Part shown: positions 18,296 to 26,977 of the stretch, piece by piece
Layout: each line of letters begins with the position of its first letter
Numbering within the stretch: the first letter of the stretch is position 1
Assembly: GCA_009841235.1 (NCBI GenBank)
Contig: VXMH01000059.1
Location: 1-42,250 of the forward strand
Source of the DNA: Caldilineaceae bacterium SB0661_bin_32
GTDB lineage: Bacteria > Chloroflexota > Anaerolineae > Caldilineales > Caldilineaceae
Length of the DNA stretch: 42,250 nucleotides
Direction of reading: 5' to 3'
The notes under the pieces: generated by a model
What the model saw: only the letters and a program-made list of their open reading frames with translations
Told to the model about the DNA's origin: nothing
Databases searched by the model: none
Translations under genes and position numbers: made by a program

Positions 18296-19843
18296 TCAGG
18301 CGTGATTCCCCTCGGTTGCGGCCTCGTAAATCGCCTCGTCGAGTTCGGCCTGGAGTTCGATCAGGGCCTCCTCGCCCAGAATTCCTTCGCGTGACAGCTC
18401 GTCAAGAGCTGTTCTCTCAGCGCGCAAGGCCTCTATCCGCGCCAGCGAGACAATCTGCTCGCGCAGTTCCGGCTGATCGTTCAGGAGCTCATCAATCTGA
18501 CTGCTCACGTTCTCTTCACGTGCGGTCAACTCTGCCTTGACGGTGGTATATGCGGCTGATATTAGCGCGCCGTCGCGGTAGAGGCGGTCGACATAGCTGA
18601 TGGCAGAGCGGATGGCGAGCAGCTGTCCCTGGATTCGTTCATATCCGGCGGGCTGCCTGGCGCCTTGCGTCAGCCCGAGCCGGGAGAGCAGCCCTGAAAT
18701 GGAGATAGCTTGTACAAGGATCGTAAAGAGGACGACAGCGAAGGTCATTGCCAGGAGTTGCGGCCGGTTTTCGATATCGACGGGCAGGCTCAGAGCCAGC
18801 GCCACACTGATCGCGCCGCGCAGTCCGCCCCATGACATCACAAGGAGGAAGGGGGCCGGGACATGATGACGGAAGAGACGGACAGCGCCGCCCAGCAGAT
18901 AGACGACGATGAAGCGGCCCCCCAGGACGGCAACGACTGCTATCAGCGAGGGCGCGAGATATTTGACCAGCTGCTCCCATTCCACGCTGATGCCGAGCAG
19001 GATGAAGATAAATGAGTTGGCGAGAAAAGCGATGTATTCCCAGACGGTGAAGAGCACCATCTTGGTTGAAGGGGTCATCCCGCGGGGGCCGATATTACCG
19101 TTGACCAGGCCCGCCACCACGACGGCCAGCACGCCGCTGAAGTGGAACTGTTCCGCCAGGATAAAGCTGCCGTAAGCGAGGATCGTCGTCAGCGTGACCT
19201 CGATCAGATAGTCGTCGATTTGCTCGATCAGCTTGGCGACGGCATAGCCGAGAACGCCGCCGATGACGAGGCCGCCGACCGACACTCGCAGGAAATCGAC
19301 CACACCCCCGAGCGGATTGAGAGTGCCTTCCACGGCCAGGGCAAGCATGATGTGGAAGATGACTACGGCCGTGCCGTCATTGAAGAGGCTCTCGCCCTCG
19401 ACAAGGGTCATCAGGCGCTTGGGAGCGCCGACGGAGCGAAACGTTGCGACAACGGCTACGGGGTCGGTGGCGGAGATCAGAGCGCCGAAGATGAGGGCGG
19501 CCGGCAGGGGCAGCACGCCGGCCATCACCAGAACGGCGGCGATGATGCCGGTGCTGATGAGTACGCCCGGCACGGCCATGGCCGCGATTGGCGTCAGGTC
19601 GGCCTTCAAATCCTTCAACTGCAGGTGGAAGGCGGCTTCAAAGATGAGCGGCGGGACGAAGAGGCCGAGCACCAGACCCGGCGTCAGCTCCAGGTGCATG
19701 CCGCCCCGGAAGGCCAGGACCAGCCCGGCTCCGACCAGCGCCACCGTGTAGGGCAGTCGGATGCGGCGCACGGCCATTGCGACAAGCAGCACGACCGCCA
19801 GAACCTGGACGATTTCGAATTCCAGCTCAAAGAAGGTTTCCAC
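18296..19843 (-). CDS. CPA1-family Na+/H+ antiporter
   Basis: A 515-residue integral membrane exchanger of the NhaP/CPA1 type with about 12 membrane segments up to roughly residue 400. The transport-core aspartates can be read in ISATDPVAVVATF and LVEGESLFNDGTAVVIF. The C-terminal 110 residues are a charged, helical cytoplasmic tail (LTAREENVSSQIDELLND). It exports Na+ (or K+) in exchange for protons and supports pH and salt balance. It sits between the histidine phosphatase gene (four bases upstream) and hisA, so it is probably transcribed with them, though its function is unrelated. Confidence 0.93.
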   Translation of the reverse strand: METFFELEFEIVQVLAVVLLVAMAVRRIRLPYTVALVGAGLVLAFRGGMHLELTPGLVLGLFVPPLIFEAAFHLQLKDLKADLTPIAAMAVPGVLISTGIIAAVLVMAGVLPLPAALIFGALISATDPVAVVATFRSVGAPKRLMTLVEGESLFNDGTAVVIFHIMLALAVEGTLNPLGGVVDFLRVSVGGLVIGGVLGYAVAKLIEQIDDYLIEVTLTTILAYGSFILAEQFHFSGVLAVVVAGLVNGNIGPRGMTPSTKMVLFTVWEYIAFLANSFIFILLGISVEWEQLVKYLAPSLIAVVAVLGGRFIVVYLLGGAVRLFRHHVPAPFLLVMSWGGLRGAISVALALSLPVDIENRPQLLAMTFAVVLFTILVQAISISGLLSRLGLTQGARQPAGYERIQGQLLAIRSAISYVDRLYRDGALISAAYTTVKAELTAREENVSSQIDELLNDQPELREQIVSLARIEALRAERTALDELSREGILGEEALIELQAELDEAIYEAATEGNHA

Positions 19844-19846
19844 GAC

Positions 19847-20536
19847 TTACTCCGGAACGGCAGAGGGGCGGCCTTGGTCATTCAGCCCGCTGTCAAGCTG
19901 CTCGTCCTCCGGCTCGACAGCAGGCGAAGCCGCGCCCCTGGGAATGTGCGGCACCCCGGGAGGGACGGCGAAATCGTCGACGATTCGCCCGTCTCGCACA
20001 CAGGCCACGGCGGCAAAGGAGAGTTGCTGCCAGTCCTGCAGAGGCACGGTAGGGAGGCCAAGCAGGTGCGCTCGGTAGAGACTGAAAGTGAGGCCGTGAC
20101 CTACGAGGGCCAGTGTGTCATGGGGATGACGTGCAGCCCAATCGTCGATCCCCGCGCGAAACCTGCTGAGCGCGTCTGCTGCCGGTTCCCAGCCCGCGAC
20201 GGAATCGCGAGGACGGCGGAACACCTCTGCGACGCGGGCCGTATAGTCGTTTGTCCACTCTGGGGAGCGTTGCAGCTCATTGAAGCGGCCATCCTCATCC
20301 ACCGGCAGATCATTGCTTTTCAGAAGCGGTGCGACTGTCAGACGGGTCTTTGGCTCGCAGCTCAACAGCAGCCTGTCGACTTCGTCCCAGAACGGCTGCC
20401 TGGCGAGCGCCGCGGCCTGCTGACGTCCGAGCTCGTTCAACTGCCAGTGGGCGGCGTCGGTATCCGGAACCTGCCGCGTACAGGCGTGGGCGATGAGATA
20501 TAGTTTCTTCGGCCTGCCTATTTCGGTCGCCTTCAA
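19847..20536 (-). CDS. histidine-phosphatase-family protein with altered RHG motif
   Basis: A 229-residue protein of the phosphoglycerate-mutase/histidine-phosphatase fold. The nucleophile His is H17 in KLYLIAHACT, and the second active-site His lies in LALVGHGLTF. The residue before H17 is Ala16, where nearly all active members have Arg (RHG), so catalysis may be weak or absent. A Glu/Asp-containing middle region and an acidic C-terminus (EPEDEQLDSG) follow. Its target cannot be read. The antiporter gene starts four bases after its stop, which implies one transcript. Confidence 0.8.
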   Translation of the reverse strand: MKATEIGRPKKLYLIAHACTRQVPDTDAAHWQLNELGRQQAAALARQPFWDEVDRLLLSCEPKTRLTVAPLLKSNDLPVDEDGRFNELQRSPEWTNDYTARVAEVFRRPRDSVAGWEPAADALSRFRAGIDDWAARHPHDTLALVGHGLTFSLYRAHLLGLPTVPLQDWQQLSFAAVACVRDGRIVDDFAVPPGVPHIPRGAASPAVEPEDEQLDSGLNDQGRPSAVPE

Positions 20537-20660
20537 TTCAGTTCATCACAATCGCAGGGCGGCGTTCGACTTGAATGCCTCCGGTCTGCTCCGCGGCGCA
20601 ATCCACGTTTAGTAAGGACAGTGCAAACGGACTCCCGCCGCAGGTCAGGGGCTCTCGATT

Positions 20661-21317
20661 TCAGGCTTGGCTCTCCACAGTTTGAATGAAATTACGCAGT
20701 ATATGCAGGCCAACCGTGTGGCTTTTCTCCGGATGGCACTGGATGCCCCAGGCATTGCGGTGGCGGACGATGGACGGATAGTCGATGCCGTAGTCTGTGA
20801 GTGTGAGCACGGCGTCCGGCTGGGCCGCATCGCAGAAATAGCTGTGGGCAAAGTAGCCGTAGGCGCCATCTGGAACACCCGCCAGCAGCGGGTCCTGACG
20901 CTGCCGGTGCAATTGGTTCCAGCCAATTTGAGGAATGCGCAGGCTGCGGCCGCTGCGGTGGGGATCCGGCATCTTGTCGGGGAAGCGGCGGACGCGGCCG
21001 GGGATCAGGTGGAGCCCCTCGTGAACGCCCATCTCTTCACTCTCGTCGAAAAGCATCTGCATGCCGACGCAGATGCCCAGCAGTGGCAGACCTGCGGCCA
21101 CGCTGTCCAGCAGAGGGGCTTCGAATCCCTGGCGGCGCAGGTTGTTGACGCTATCTCCGAAGGCGCCCTGTCCCGGCAGAACGAGTGCCCGCCAGCGGCT
21201 GAAATCGACCGGGTGGTCGACGATATCGACCTGGATACCCAAGGGTGAGGCTACGGTCTCAAAGGACTTGTAGACACTGCGCAGGTTGCCAACGCCATAG
21301 TCAACAATAGCGATCAT
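20661..21317 (-). CDS. hisH: imidazole glycerol phosphate synthase, glutamine amidotransferase subunit
   Basis: A 218-residue class I glutamine amidotransferase that gives ammonia to HisF. The nucleophile is the Cys of GICVGMQMLFD; the catalytic His-Glu pair is in GIQCHPEKSH. The N-terminus MIAIVDYGVGNLRSV is the HisH hallmark. It overlaps the DUF402 gene upstream by four bases (ATGA), so the two are translationally coupled. About 3.9 kb separates it from its partner hisF, on the same strand. Confidence 0.97.
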   Translation of the reverse strand: MIAIVDYGVGNLRSVYKSFETVASPLGIQVDIVDHPVDFSRWRALVLPGQGAFGDSVNNLRRQGFEAPLLDSVAAGLPLLGICVGMQMLFDESEEMGVHEGLHLIPGRVRRFPDKMPDPHRSGRSLRIPQIGWNQLHRQRQDPLLAGVPDGAYGYFAHSYFCDAAQPDAVLTLTDYGIDYPSIVRHRNAWGIQCHPEKSHTVGLHILRNFIQTVESQA

Positions 21318-21868
21318 TGCGAACGGGACAAACTTTTTTCCATAGCGATGGCGAAGTTGCGCACCAGCGGCGGTGGAAACTCCTCGCGAAAGATGGCGGC
21401 AGTCAGTTCACGAATCCGGGTCTCGGCCCGTTCAGCCTCCTGGCTGCTGAGCCGCTCGGCGCGTACCACCTCCTCGAACGCCTCCTCGTGCAGTACGAAG
21501 ACCCGTTTGTCTGAATTATACCAAATCGCAAGGATCAGGTCCGAAGTGCGGTAGACCTTGTCCTCACGCTGCAGTGGCCTGCAGACAGGGAGATAGAGGC
21601 CGATGGCCGCGCCCTCAGCGTCAAAATACTTTTCGACCATTTGATCCAGGTCGGGAAGCCAGAAACGGAACCAGACGAAGCCCGGCGCGCCGATGACGGT
21701 ATCGAGCAGCTCGACGGTAGGCGCGTGAGCGGTCCAGGCGGCGCGCTCGACGAGCAGGGAGTTGAACCACTCGGCGCGATAGTCGGTCATGTCCGCTTGC
21801 CGGTTCCAGTCTCCGCTGGAAAACGATCTGAACAATCGTTGGGACGATTGTACGGTTTCGCTCATCAT
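21314..21868 (-). CDS. DUF402-domain protein
   Basis: A 184-residue protein whose centre matches the DUF402 pattern: a strand-rich FRFWLPDLDQMVEKYF / AIGLYLPVCRP stretch, a TSDLILAIWYN metal-site-like motif and a VLHEEAFEEV helix. Members include FomD-like nucleotide phosphatases and RNA-associated proteins; the substrate here is unknown. The second half is charged and helical. A start at Met27 (21790) is also possible, which would put a palindrome at 21833-21850 in the leader. It overlaps hisH by four bases. Confidence 0.65.
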   Translation of the reverse strand: MMSETVQSSQRLFRSFSSGDWNRQADMTDYRAEWFNSLLVERAAWTAHAPTVELLDTVIGAPGFVWFRFWLPDLDQMVEKYFDAEGAAIGLYLPVCRPLQREDKVYRTSDLILAIWYNSDKRVFVLHEEAFEEVVRAERLSSQEAERAETRIRELTAAIFREEFPPPLVRNFAIAMEKSLSRSQ

Positions 21869-21919
21869 TTCACTTTCGGCGGCTGTCCGCTCTTCGGACG
21901 GCCCGCCAGAGTAATTCTG

Positions 21920-22735
21920 TCAATATTTCCTGACGATGGCGCGGTAAGCGTTGGGTTCGCGAACCTGGATCATCTGGCGTTCTTCGCGGATGGCCCGCAC
22001 GCGGTCCAGGTCGATGGTCGCGACCGCATAGCCCTCCATCGGCTCCTCAAGCACCGTGTAGAGATCGCCGTCCGGCCCGGCAAGGATCGAGTCGCCCGCA
22101 AACTGAATGGTGGGATCCTCGCCCACGCGGTTGGCCGCGGCGACATAGAGGGCATTCTCGGCGGCGCGGCTCACGATGTGCGCCCGCCACTGCTCGTGGT
22201 GACCGATCTCCCAGTTGGCGGCGAGGACAATCAGTTCGGCGCCGTCCAGGGTCAGGCTGCGAGCCGCTTCGGGAAAGATCAGGTCGGATCCGATCATGAG
22301 GCCGAATCTGCCCCAATCGGCGTCCACGTTGATGAAACGGAAGCCGGAACGGTAGACCTGGCGCTCCTCGCCCAGGAGGTGCACCTTGTGATAGGAGGAC
22401 ATCACCTCTCCGTCCGGGCCCAGGCAGGCCAGGCCGTTGTAGAGAATGCTCTCGACCTTCTCTTTGATGACTAGGCCGAAGACGATATGCGCGTTGTAGT
22501 CGTCGGCCCGTTTGGCCAGGTAGTTTGTGGCGTGGCCGGGCACGCGTTCCGCCAGTGTTGTCGCGCGCAGTCCCAGTTCGGTACCGGTATAGCTCAGCTC
22601 CGGGAAGACGATCAGGTCGACCGGCTGTGTCGTGCAGATGCGTTCGACAAACTCCCCCATTTTGCGGAGGTTCTCCTCGGCGCTGGTGAGCGCTGGGGCC
22701 ATCTGCACAAGAGCAACAGTGATTTCACGAGCCAT
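21920..22735 (-). CDS. nitrilase-superfamily protein lacking the catalytic cysteine
   Basis: A 271-residue carbon-nitrogen hydrolase fold. The triad Glu is E46 (FPELSYTG) and the Lys is K117 (SYHKVHLLG). The position of the catalytic Cys is Gly149: GLMIGSDLIFPE in place of the usual MICYDL. The codon is GGA at 22291-22289, with no Cys nearby to take over. Normal hydrolysis by the thioester route is therefore not expected. The remaining fold is complete and the frame open, so the protein is probably made as a binding or regulatory relative. It is divergent from lspA. Confidence 0.88.
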   Translation of the reverse strand: MAREITVALVQMAPALTSAEENLRKMGEFVERICTTQPVDLIVFPELSYTGTELGLRATTLAERVPGHATNYLAKRADDYNAHIVFGLVIKEKVESILYNGLACLGPDGEVMSSYHKVHLLGEERQVYRSGFRFINVDADWGRFGLMIGSDLIFPEAARSLTLDGAELIVLAANWEIGHHEQWRAHIVSRAAENALYVAAANRVGEDPTIQFAGDSILAGPDGDLYTVLEEPMEGYAVATIDLDRVRAIREERQMIQVREPNAYRAIVRKY

Positions 22736-22828
22736 TCAGCCTCTCCGGAACGTCTGAGACGGATCTCAAGGAACGAAAGTCAAGCAAGTATAGCACGGTT
22801 GACTCCTTTCCCCATCTTTCGCGTGCTG

Positions 22829-22837
22829 TGTTAAAAT
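22829..22837 (+). promoter_or_regulatory. candidate extended -10 promoter of lspA operon
   Basis: TGTTAAAAT fits an extended -10 (TGn-TAAAAT), starting transcription near 22844 with a leader of about 23 bases before the lspA ATG. No good -35 box is visible. Confidence 0.45.
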
Positions 22838-22866
22838 TTCACCGCAAGACGGAAAGGAGAGCGTCA

Positions 22867-23436
22867 ATGCCTGAAAACAGTTCGATGTTCAGTCGGATCT
22901 TTGGACGCACGTGGATCATTCTGCTGGTGGCGGCGATCATAATTCCGCTGGACCAGTGGACGAAGGAGCTGGTCCGCCAGAACATCGCCAAGTTCGACTA
23001 CATTATTCCGATTCCAGCGCTGGGCGAGTACTTTGTCTTTGAGCATGTGGACAATCACGGCGCTGCCTTTGGCATTTTGCAGGGGGCGGGCAGTGTCTTT
23101 ATCGTCATTGCTGCGGTGGTCACGGTAGGCGTGTTCTACTACGCGATCCGTCACCTGCCCGACGATCAGCGTCTCATTCGCTTACTGCTTGGGTTCCAGG
23201 TCGGCGGCGCGCTGGGAAACGTGATCGATCGCATCATGCAGGGTTATGTCACCGATTTTGTGAAGATCGGTGTCCCCGGTGTCTACTATTGGCCGAATTT
23301 CAACATCGCCGACTCCTCGATTGTATGCAGTGTCATCGCTTTGGCGGCCGTCATCCTCTACCAGGACGTTCAGGCCTCCAGGCGGGCCAGGGAGGAGGCC
23401 ATCGAAGTCGGTGCCGCCGGGTCGTCGGAGGCGTAG
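22867..23436 (+). CDS. lspA: lipoprotein signal peptidase (signal peptidase II)
   Basis: A 189-residue inner-membrane aspartic protease that cleaves prolipoprotein signal peptides after lipid attachment. Four membrane segments are visible (about 15-28, 75-92, 105-120 and 148-165). The catalytic Asp pair is D130 (GYVTDF) and D149 (NIADSS), and DQWTK and NHGAAFG are conserved supporting motifs. The ATG at 22867 follows AAAGGAG by six bases. It would mature the lipoproteins encoded further along the window. rluD starts 14 bases after its stop. Confidence 0.97.
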   Translation: MPENSSMFSRIFGRTWIILLVAAIIIPLDQWTKELVRQNIAKFDYIIPIPALGEYFVFEHVDNHGAAFGILQGAGSVFIVIAAVVTVGVFYYAIRHLPDDQRLIRLLLGFQVGGALGNVIDRIMQGYVTDFVKIGVPGVYYWPNFNIADSSIVCSVIALAAVILYQDVQASRRAREEAIEVGAAGSSEA

Positions 23437-23449
23437 CCAAAGGGAGCGG

Positions 23450-24451
23450 GTGGACTACGAGAGCCGGCAGGTGCGCCGTTTTACCGTTCCCCCCTCTGCA
23501 GCCGGCCAGCGCCTTGATCGCTGGCTGACGGACCGGTTCGAGGCGGAAAGCCGCAGCGCAGTTCAGCGCTGGATTGCGGAAGGGCTGGTCACCGTCGATG
23601 GGCAGCGCGCCGGCAAGTCCGGTATGCCGCTGGATGCCGGTACAGAGATCCAGGTCGCAGCGCCGCCGCCAGCGGTGGAAACTTCGCTGCGGCCCGAAAA
23701 CATCCCTATCGAGATCATCTTCGAAGACAACAGCCTGCTCGTCATTGACAAGCCGGCCGGACTGGTCGTCCATCCGGGGCCGGGCCACACAGCAGGCACC
23801 CTCGCAAACGCAGTTCTTCACCATTGCCCGGAGTTGGAAGGGATCGGCGGGGAGAAGCGGCCCGGCATCGTCCACAGGCTGGACAAAGGTACATCCGGCG
23901 TAATTGTCGTGGCCAAGAATGACGCAGCGATGCGCTTTCTTCAGGAACAGTTCGCCGGCCGGACCGTGTACAAGGAGTATCTGGCGTTGCTGGAGGGCAG
24001 GGTCGAGCCGCCGCGGGGCCGCATCGACGCGCCGGTCGGCCGCCACCCGACGCGGCGGCAGCGCATGGCTGTTCTGCCGGCTCTTTCAGGACCGAAAAAT
24101 GCGGTTGGAACAGGACAGACTGCGTCTGGCGCGCGGGAGGCCGTGACCGATTACGAGTGCCTGCAGGTCTACGAAGACCGTTCAAGCGGGCAGACGGCCC
24201 GTTTTTCGCTGGTGCGCGCCGTCCTGCACACCGGGCGTACCCACCAGATTCGGGCCCACTTTGCCTGGCGCCGCCATCCCGTGGCCGGTGACGCGGAATA
24301 CGGGTACAAGCGGCGCCGCCTGTCGCTGACGCGGCCTTTCCTGCACGCCCGCAGGCTCGGCATCCGGCTGCCCGGGGAGGCAGAGCGGCGCCTGTTCGAA
24401 GCGCCGCTGCCCGCCGAGCTGCAGCGCGTACTCGATCGGTTGGGGGAGTGA
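23450..24451 (+). CDS. rluD: RluD/RluA-family pseudouridine synthase
   Basis: A 333-residue protein with an N-terminal S4 RNA-binding domain (GQRLDRWLTDRFEAES) and an RluA-type catalytic domain. HRLDKGTSGVIVVAKN contains the catalytic Asp, and HTGRTHQIRAHF is the conserved substrate-loop end. Members isomerise uridines in 23S rRNA (helix 69 for RluD); the exact sites here are inferred. A short Gly/Thr/Ala-rich insert lies between strands (about residues 205-225). The start is GTG at 23450, 14 bases after the lspA stop; the longer frame overlaps lspA and is not used. lspA-rluD is a very common gene pair. Confidence 0.94.
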   Translation: MDYESRQVRRFTVPPSAAGQRLDRWLTDRFEAESRSAVQRWIAEGLVTVDGQRAGKSGMPLDAGTEIQVAAPPPAVETSLRPENIPIEIIFEDNSLLVIDKPAGLVVHPGPGHTAGTLANAVLHHCPELEGIGGEKRPGIVHRLDKGTSGVIVVAKNDAAMRFLQEQFAGRTVYKEYLALLEGRVEPPRGRIDAPVGRHPTRRQRMAVLPALSGPKNAVGTGQTASGAREAVTDYECLQVYEDRSSGQTARFSLVRAVLHTGRTHQIRAHFAWRRHPVAGDAEYGYKRRRLSLTRPFLHARRLGIRLPGEAERRLFEAPLPAELQRVLDRLGE

Positions 24452-24457
24452 CAGTCC

Positions 24458-24802
24458 ATGCTCGACAAGCTCTACAAGATCGCCGAGGGGTTGAACAACC
24501 GGTTTCAGGACGGAGACGATCCCTTCTATATCGTCACGCGGCTGGCCGAGGAGTGCGGCGAGGTGGCCAGCCAGGTGAGCCACTTCGAGCGCAAGGGTGT
24601 AAAGACGCTCAAACTGGGGTCGCCTGACCGGGCCGCATTTGCGAAGGAGCTGCAGGACGTGATGCGGGCCGTGGTGCAGCTGGCGATCCACTACGATCTG
24701 CAGGCGGAGCTGGAAGCGTCGGTCGATCGATCCTACCGGGAGATAGTGATCGAGGGTTTGGTCGATCCGCTGCCGGATGAGCTGGAAGACCGCAAGGACT
24801 GA
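24458..24802 (+). CDS. MazG-like nucleotide pyrophosphohydrolase
   Basis: A 114-residue all-alpha protein of the MazG/phosphoribosyl-ATP-pyrophosphatase group. The metal-site pattern EEXXE followed by EXXD is visible: RLAEECGEVAS and KELQDVMRAV. Members hydrolyse NTPs or dNTPs to monophosphates, cleaning oxidised or non-canonical nucleotides. The specific substrate is unknown. It begins seven bases after rluD and ends the lspA-rluD operon; it faces the malate dehydrogenase gene, with 131 bases between and no clear terminator. Confidence 0.8.
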   Translation: MLDKLYKIAEGLNNRFQDGDDPFYIVTRLAEECGEVASQVSHFERKGVKTLKLGSPDRAAFAKELQDVMRAVVQLAIHYDLQAELEASVDRSYREIVIEGLVDPLPDELEDRKD

Positions 24803-24933
24803 ACAACGCCAACTACACTCTGTTCAAGCCTTAATTCAGTTTTTCCCTCGCAGATCCGGGTCAAGTCGGCCTTTCACTCTGAATCGGCTGAATCGCAAAT
24901 CTCCCGATTCTTTCCTGATCTCGAATGGCCCGG

Positions 24934-25917
24934 TCAGGGCAGCCAGTCGGCGACGGCCTCTCGCTCCTTGAGCAGCTCCTGCCCGCTGGCGGCCATGTGT
25001 GCGCGGTCGAAGTCGGTCAGCGGCAGCCCTTCCACAATCTGGTAGACGCCGTTCTCAACCGTCACGGGATAGCTGAATATCACGCCGGTGGGCGAGTCGT
25101 AAGCGCCGGTGCTGGGGATGCCCATGCTGACCCAGTCCTCTTCGGACGCGCCCGCGAACCAGCTCTGCACGTGGTTGATGCAGGCGTTGGCTGCGCTGGC
25201 CGCGCTGCTCGCCCCGCGCGCAGCGATCACGGCGGCGCCGCGCTCCTGGACGGCCGGAATAAAGGTCTGTCTGATCCAGGAGAAATCGTTGATGACGGCT
25301 GCGGCCGGCTGACCTTCGATCTGGGCATGAAAGAGGTCAGGATACTGCGTCGCGCTGTGATTGCCCCAGATGACGACATTCTTGACTGTGTGCAGCGGCC
25401 GTCCGGCCTTCCTGGCAAGCATGCTCTGGGCGCGATTGTGATCGAGGCGGGTCATGGCGGTGAAGCGTTCGGCGGGCACGTCGGGCGCGTTGCGCATGGC
25501 GATCAGGCAGTTGGTATTGGCCGGGTTGCCGACGACGACGACGCGGACGTCGGAGGCGGCGTTCTCGTTGATTGCCTTACCCTGCGTGACGAAGATGGGG
25601 CCGTTGGCGCTGAGAAGGTCTTTGCGCTCCATGCCGGCGGTACGGGGGCGGGCGCCGACCAGGAGGGACCAGTTCGCCCCGGCGAAGGCTGCGTCCGGTT
25701 CGTCGGTCAGGACCGTATCGGCGAGGAGGGGGAAGGCGCAGTCGTCCAACTCCATCGCCACGCCTTCGAGCGCGCCCATCGCCGGCGGTATCTCCAGCAG
25801 CTGGAGTATGACCGGCTGATCGGGGCCGAAAAGGTCGCCATTGGCGATGCGAAAGATGAGAGCATAGCCGATATTGCCGGCGGCGCCCGTAACTGCTACA
25901 CGAATCGGGTCATTCAT
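24934..25917 (-). CDS. mdh: malate dehydrogenase
   Basis: A 327-residue NAD-dependent enzyme converting malate and oxaloacetate, in the TCA cycle. The nucleotide fold [17 protein letters not shown] and the catalytic set TRLDHNRAQ and [12 protein letters not shown] (active-site His) are complete. It belongs to the cytosolic-like MDH group common in Actinobacteria and Chloroflexi rather than the LDH-like one. The ATG at 25917 is used; a GTG one codon earlier is also possible. Aconitase, another TCA enzyme, is at the far end of the window on the same strand. Confidence 0.96.
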   Translation of the reverse strand: MNDPIRVAVTGAAGNIGYALIFRIANGDLFGPDQPVILQLLEIPPAMGALEGVAMELDDCAFPLLADTVLTDEPDAAFAGANWSLLVGARPRTAGMERKDLLSANGPIFVTQGKAINENAASDVRVVVVGNPANTNCLIAMRNAPDVPAERFTAMTRLDHNRAQSMLARKAGRPLHTVKNVVIWGNHSATQYPDLFHAQIEGQPAAAVINDFSWIRQTFIPAVQERGAAVIAARGASSAASAANACINHVQSWFAGASEEDWVSMGIPSTGAYDSPTGVIFSYPVTVENGVYQIVEGLPLTDFDRAHMAASGQELLKEREAVADWLP

Positions 25918-25962
25918 CACTCATTGGTCTCCGGTGCGGCAGGGGGCGAATTCCACCTGCCT

Positions 25963-26901
25963 TCATTGATCTGTATCGGGTGGACTTTCGGCCAAGTCCA
26001 CCGCCATTTCATATTGGCGGTCGAAAACGCGAAAGCCAAGTGAGGCAAAGACTGGGTTGAGACGGCTGTCGGCCGGCTGGTCCATAAGCGTCATCCTGGC
26101 GTCGACGTAACGAAGCTGGAGAGCTTGCAGCAGCGGGCGGGCGGCGTCCTGAAGATTGGCCTCCGGATCGACTGCGATGTCAAGGATGCGAAGACGGGTT
26201 GCAGGCTGGCCCTGGGCCGGAACGCCGGACGATGACGACGGAGAGACCAGCGCATAGGCGACCGGCGCGCCGTCTTTGGCCGGGATGGTGAGGCCGATAC
26301 AGCCATGCTGCTCCACGTAGTTGAGCAGACTGCGAGCACGGCGCTGCCAGATCATCGGCAGCTCGTGCCAGCGGTGGAAACTGCGCAGAATCTGGACCGG
26401 ATCGGTCTCCTCCAGGCGCTCGTATGGCAGCGGGAGGGGGCCCTGGCGGGGGTCCCGTTCCCACAGCAGCAGTTCGCGCAAGCGTTTGAAGCCGGCCCGG
26501 CGATACACCGACCGGGCATGGTCGTTGGTGACCAGTACCTCCAGCAGTATGCGCCGAACACCGCGCTCGACCGCGCGCTGTTTCAGCTGCTCCATGAGCC
26601 GACGGCCCCAGCCGCCGCCGCGATAGGCCGGGTCGACACTGAGGCCGCCGCACCAGCCTTCGTCACCGCGCACCGCCAGCAGGGCCGCGCCGACGCCCTG
26701 CAGCCGCCCCTCCTCTTCCGCCGCCAGGACTGCGCAATCTTCCGGGGCAATGCTGGAACGGCGCAGATGCCCGCGCATGCCGGACGGGTCCATCTGCATA
26801 TCGTACCGGTAGTCGGCGAAGCCGCGGTTGAAGCCTTGGCGCAGCGCCTCGACCTCAACTGAGGAACCGGTTACGATGGTTGGTTGCTGAAGCTCAGTCA
26901 A
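25963..26901 (-). CDS. two-domain GNAT acetyltransferase
   Basis: About 312 residues with an N-terminal GNAT domain. The acetyl-CoA motif A is GLSVDPAYRGGGWGRRLMEQL, followed by LEVLVTNDHARSVYRRAGFK, the usual motif B end. The C-terminal half (after about 190) looks like a second, weaker GNAT-like fold (RLRILDIAVDPEANLQDAA, then PVFASLGFRVFDRQYEMAV). The acceptor is unknown. A TTG at 26901 is chosen because GGAGG lies ten bases before it; an earlier TTG at 26943 has no ribosome binding site. It sits 45 bases upstream of malate dehydrogenase on the same strand. Confidence 0.83.
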   Translation of the reverse strand: MTELQQPTIVTGSSVEVEALRQGFNRGFADYRYDMQMDPSGMRGHLRRSSIAPEDCAVLAAEEEGRLQGVGAALLAVRGDEGWCGGLSVDPAYRGGGWGRRLMEQLKQRAVERGVRRILLEVLVTNDHARSVYRRAGFKRLRELLLWERDPRQGPLPLPYERLEETDPVQILRSFHRWHELPMIWQRRARSLLNYVEQHGCIGLTIPAKDGAPVAYALVSPSSSSGVPAQGQPATRLRILDIAVDPEANLQDAARPLLQALQLRYVDARMTLMDQPADSRLNPVFASLGFRVFDRQYEMAVDLAESPPDTDQ

Positions 26902-26977
26902 GTCGGAACGGCCTCCAATGGTCGGCGGACAGTGATCAGCCAAAAAAGTTCTGATCGCCGGACGCCTGTCTGCAAAT

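Noticed and set aside
19142..20503. 453-residue open frame on the plus strand
   Set aside because: It overlaps the antiporter and phosphatase-like genes on the other strand and is rich in Asp, Gln and His, as expected from antisense of GC-rich membrane proteins.
23270..23449. upstream extension of the rluD frame
   Set aside because: It lies within lspA; the GTG at 23450 follows the lspA stop and gives the normal S4 domain start.
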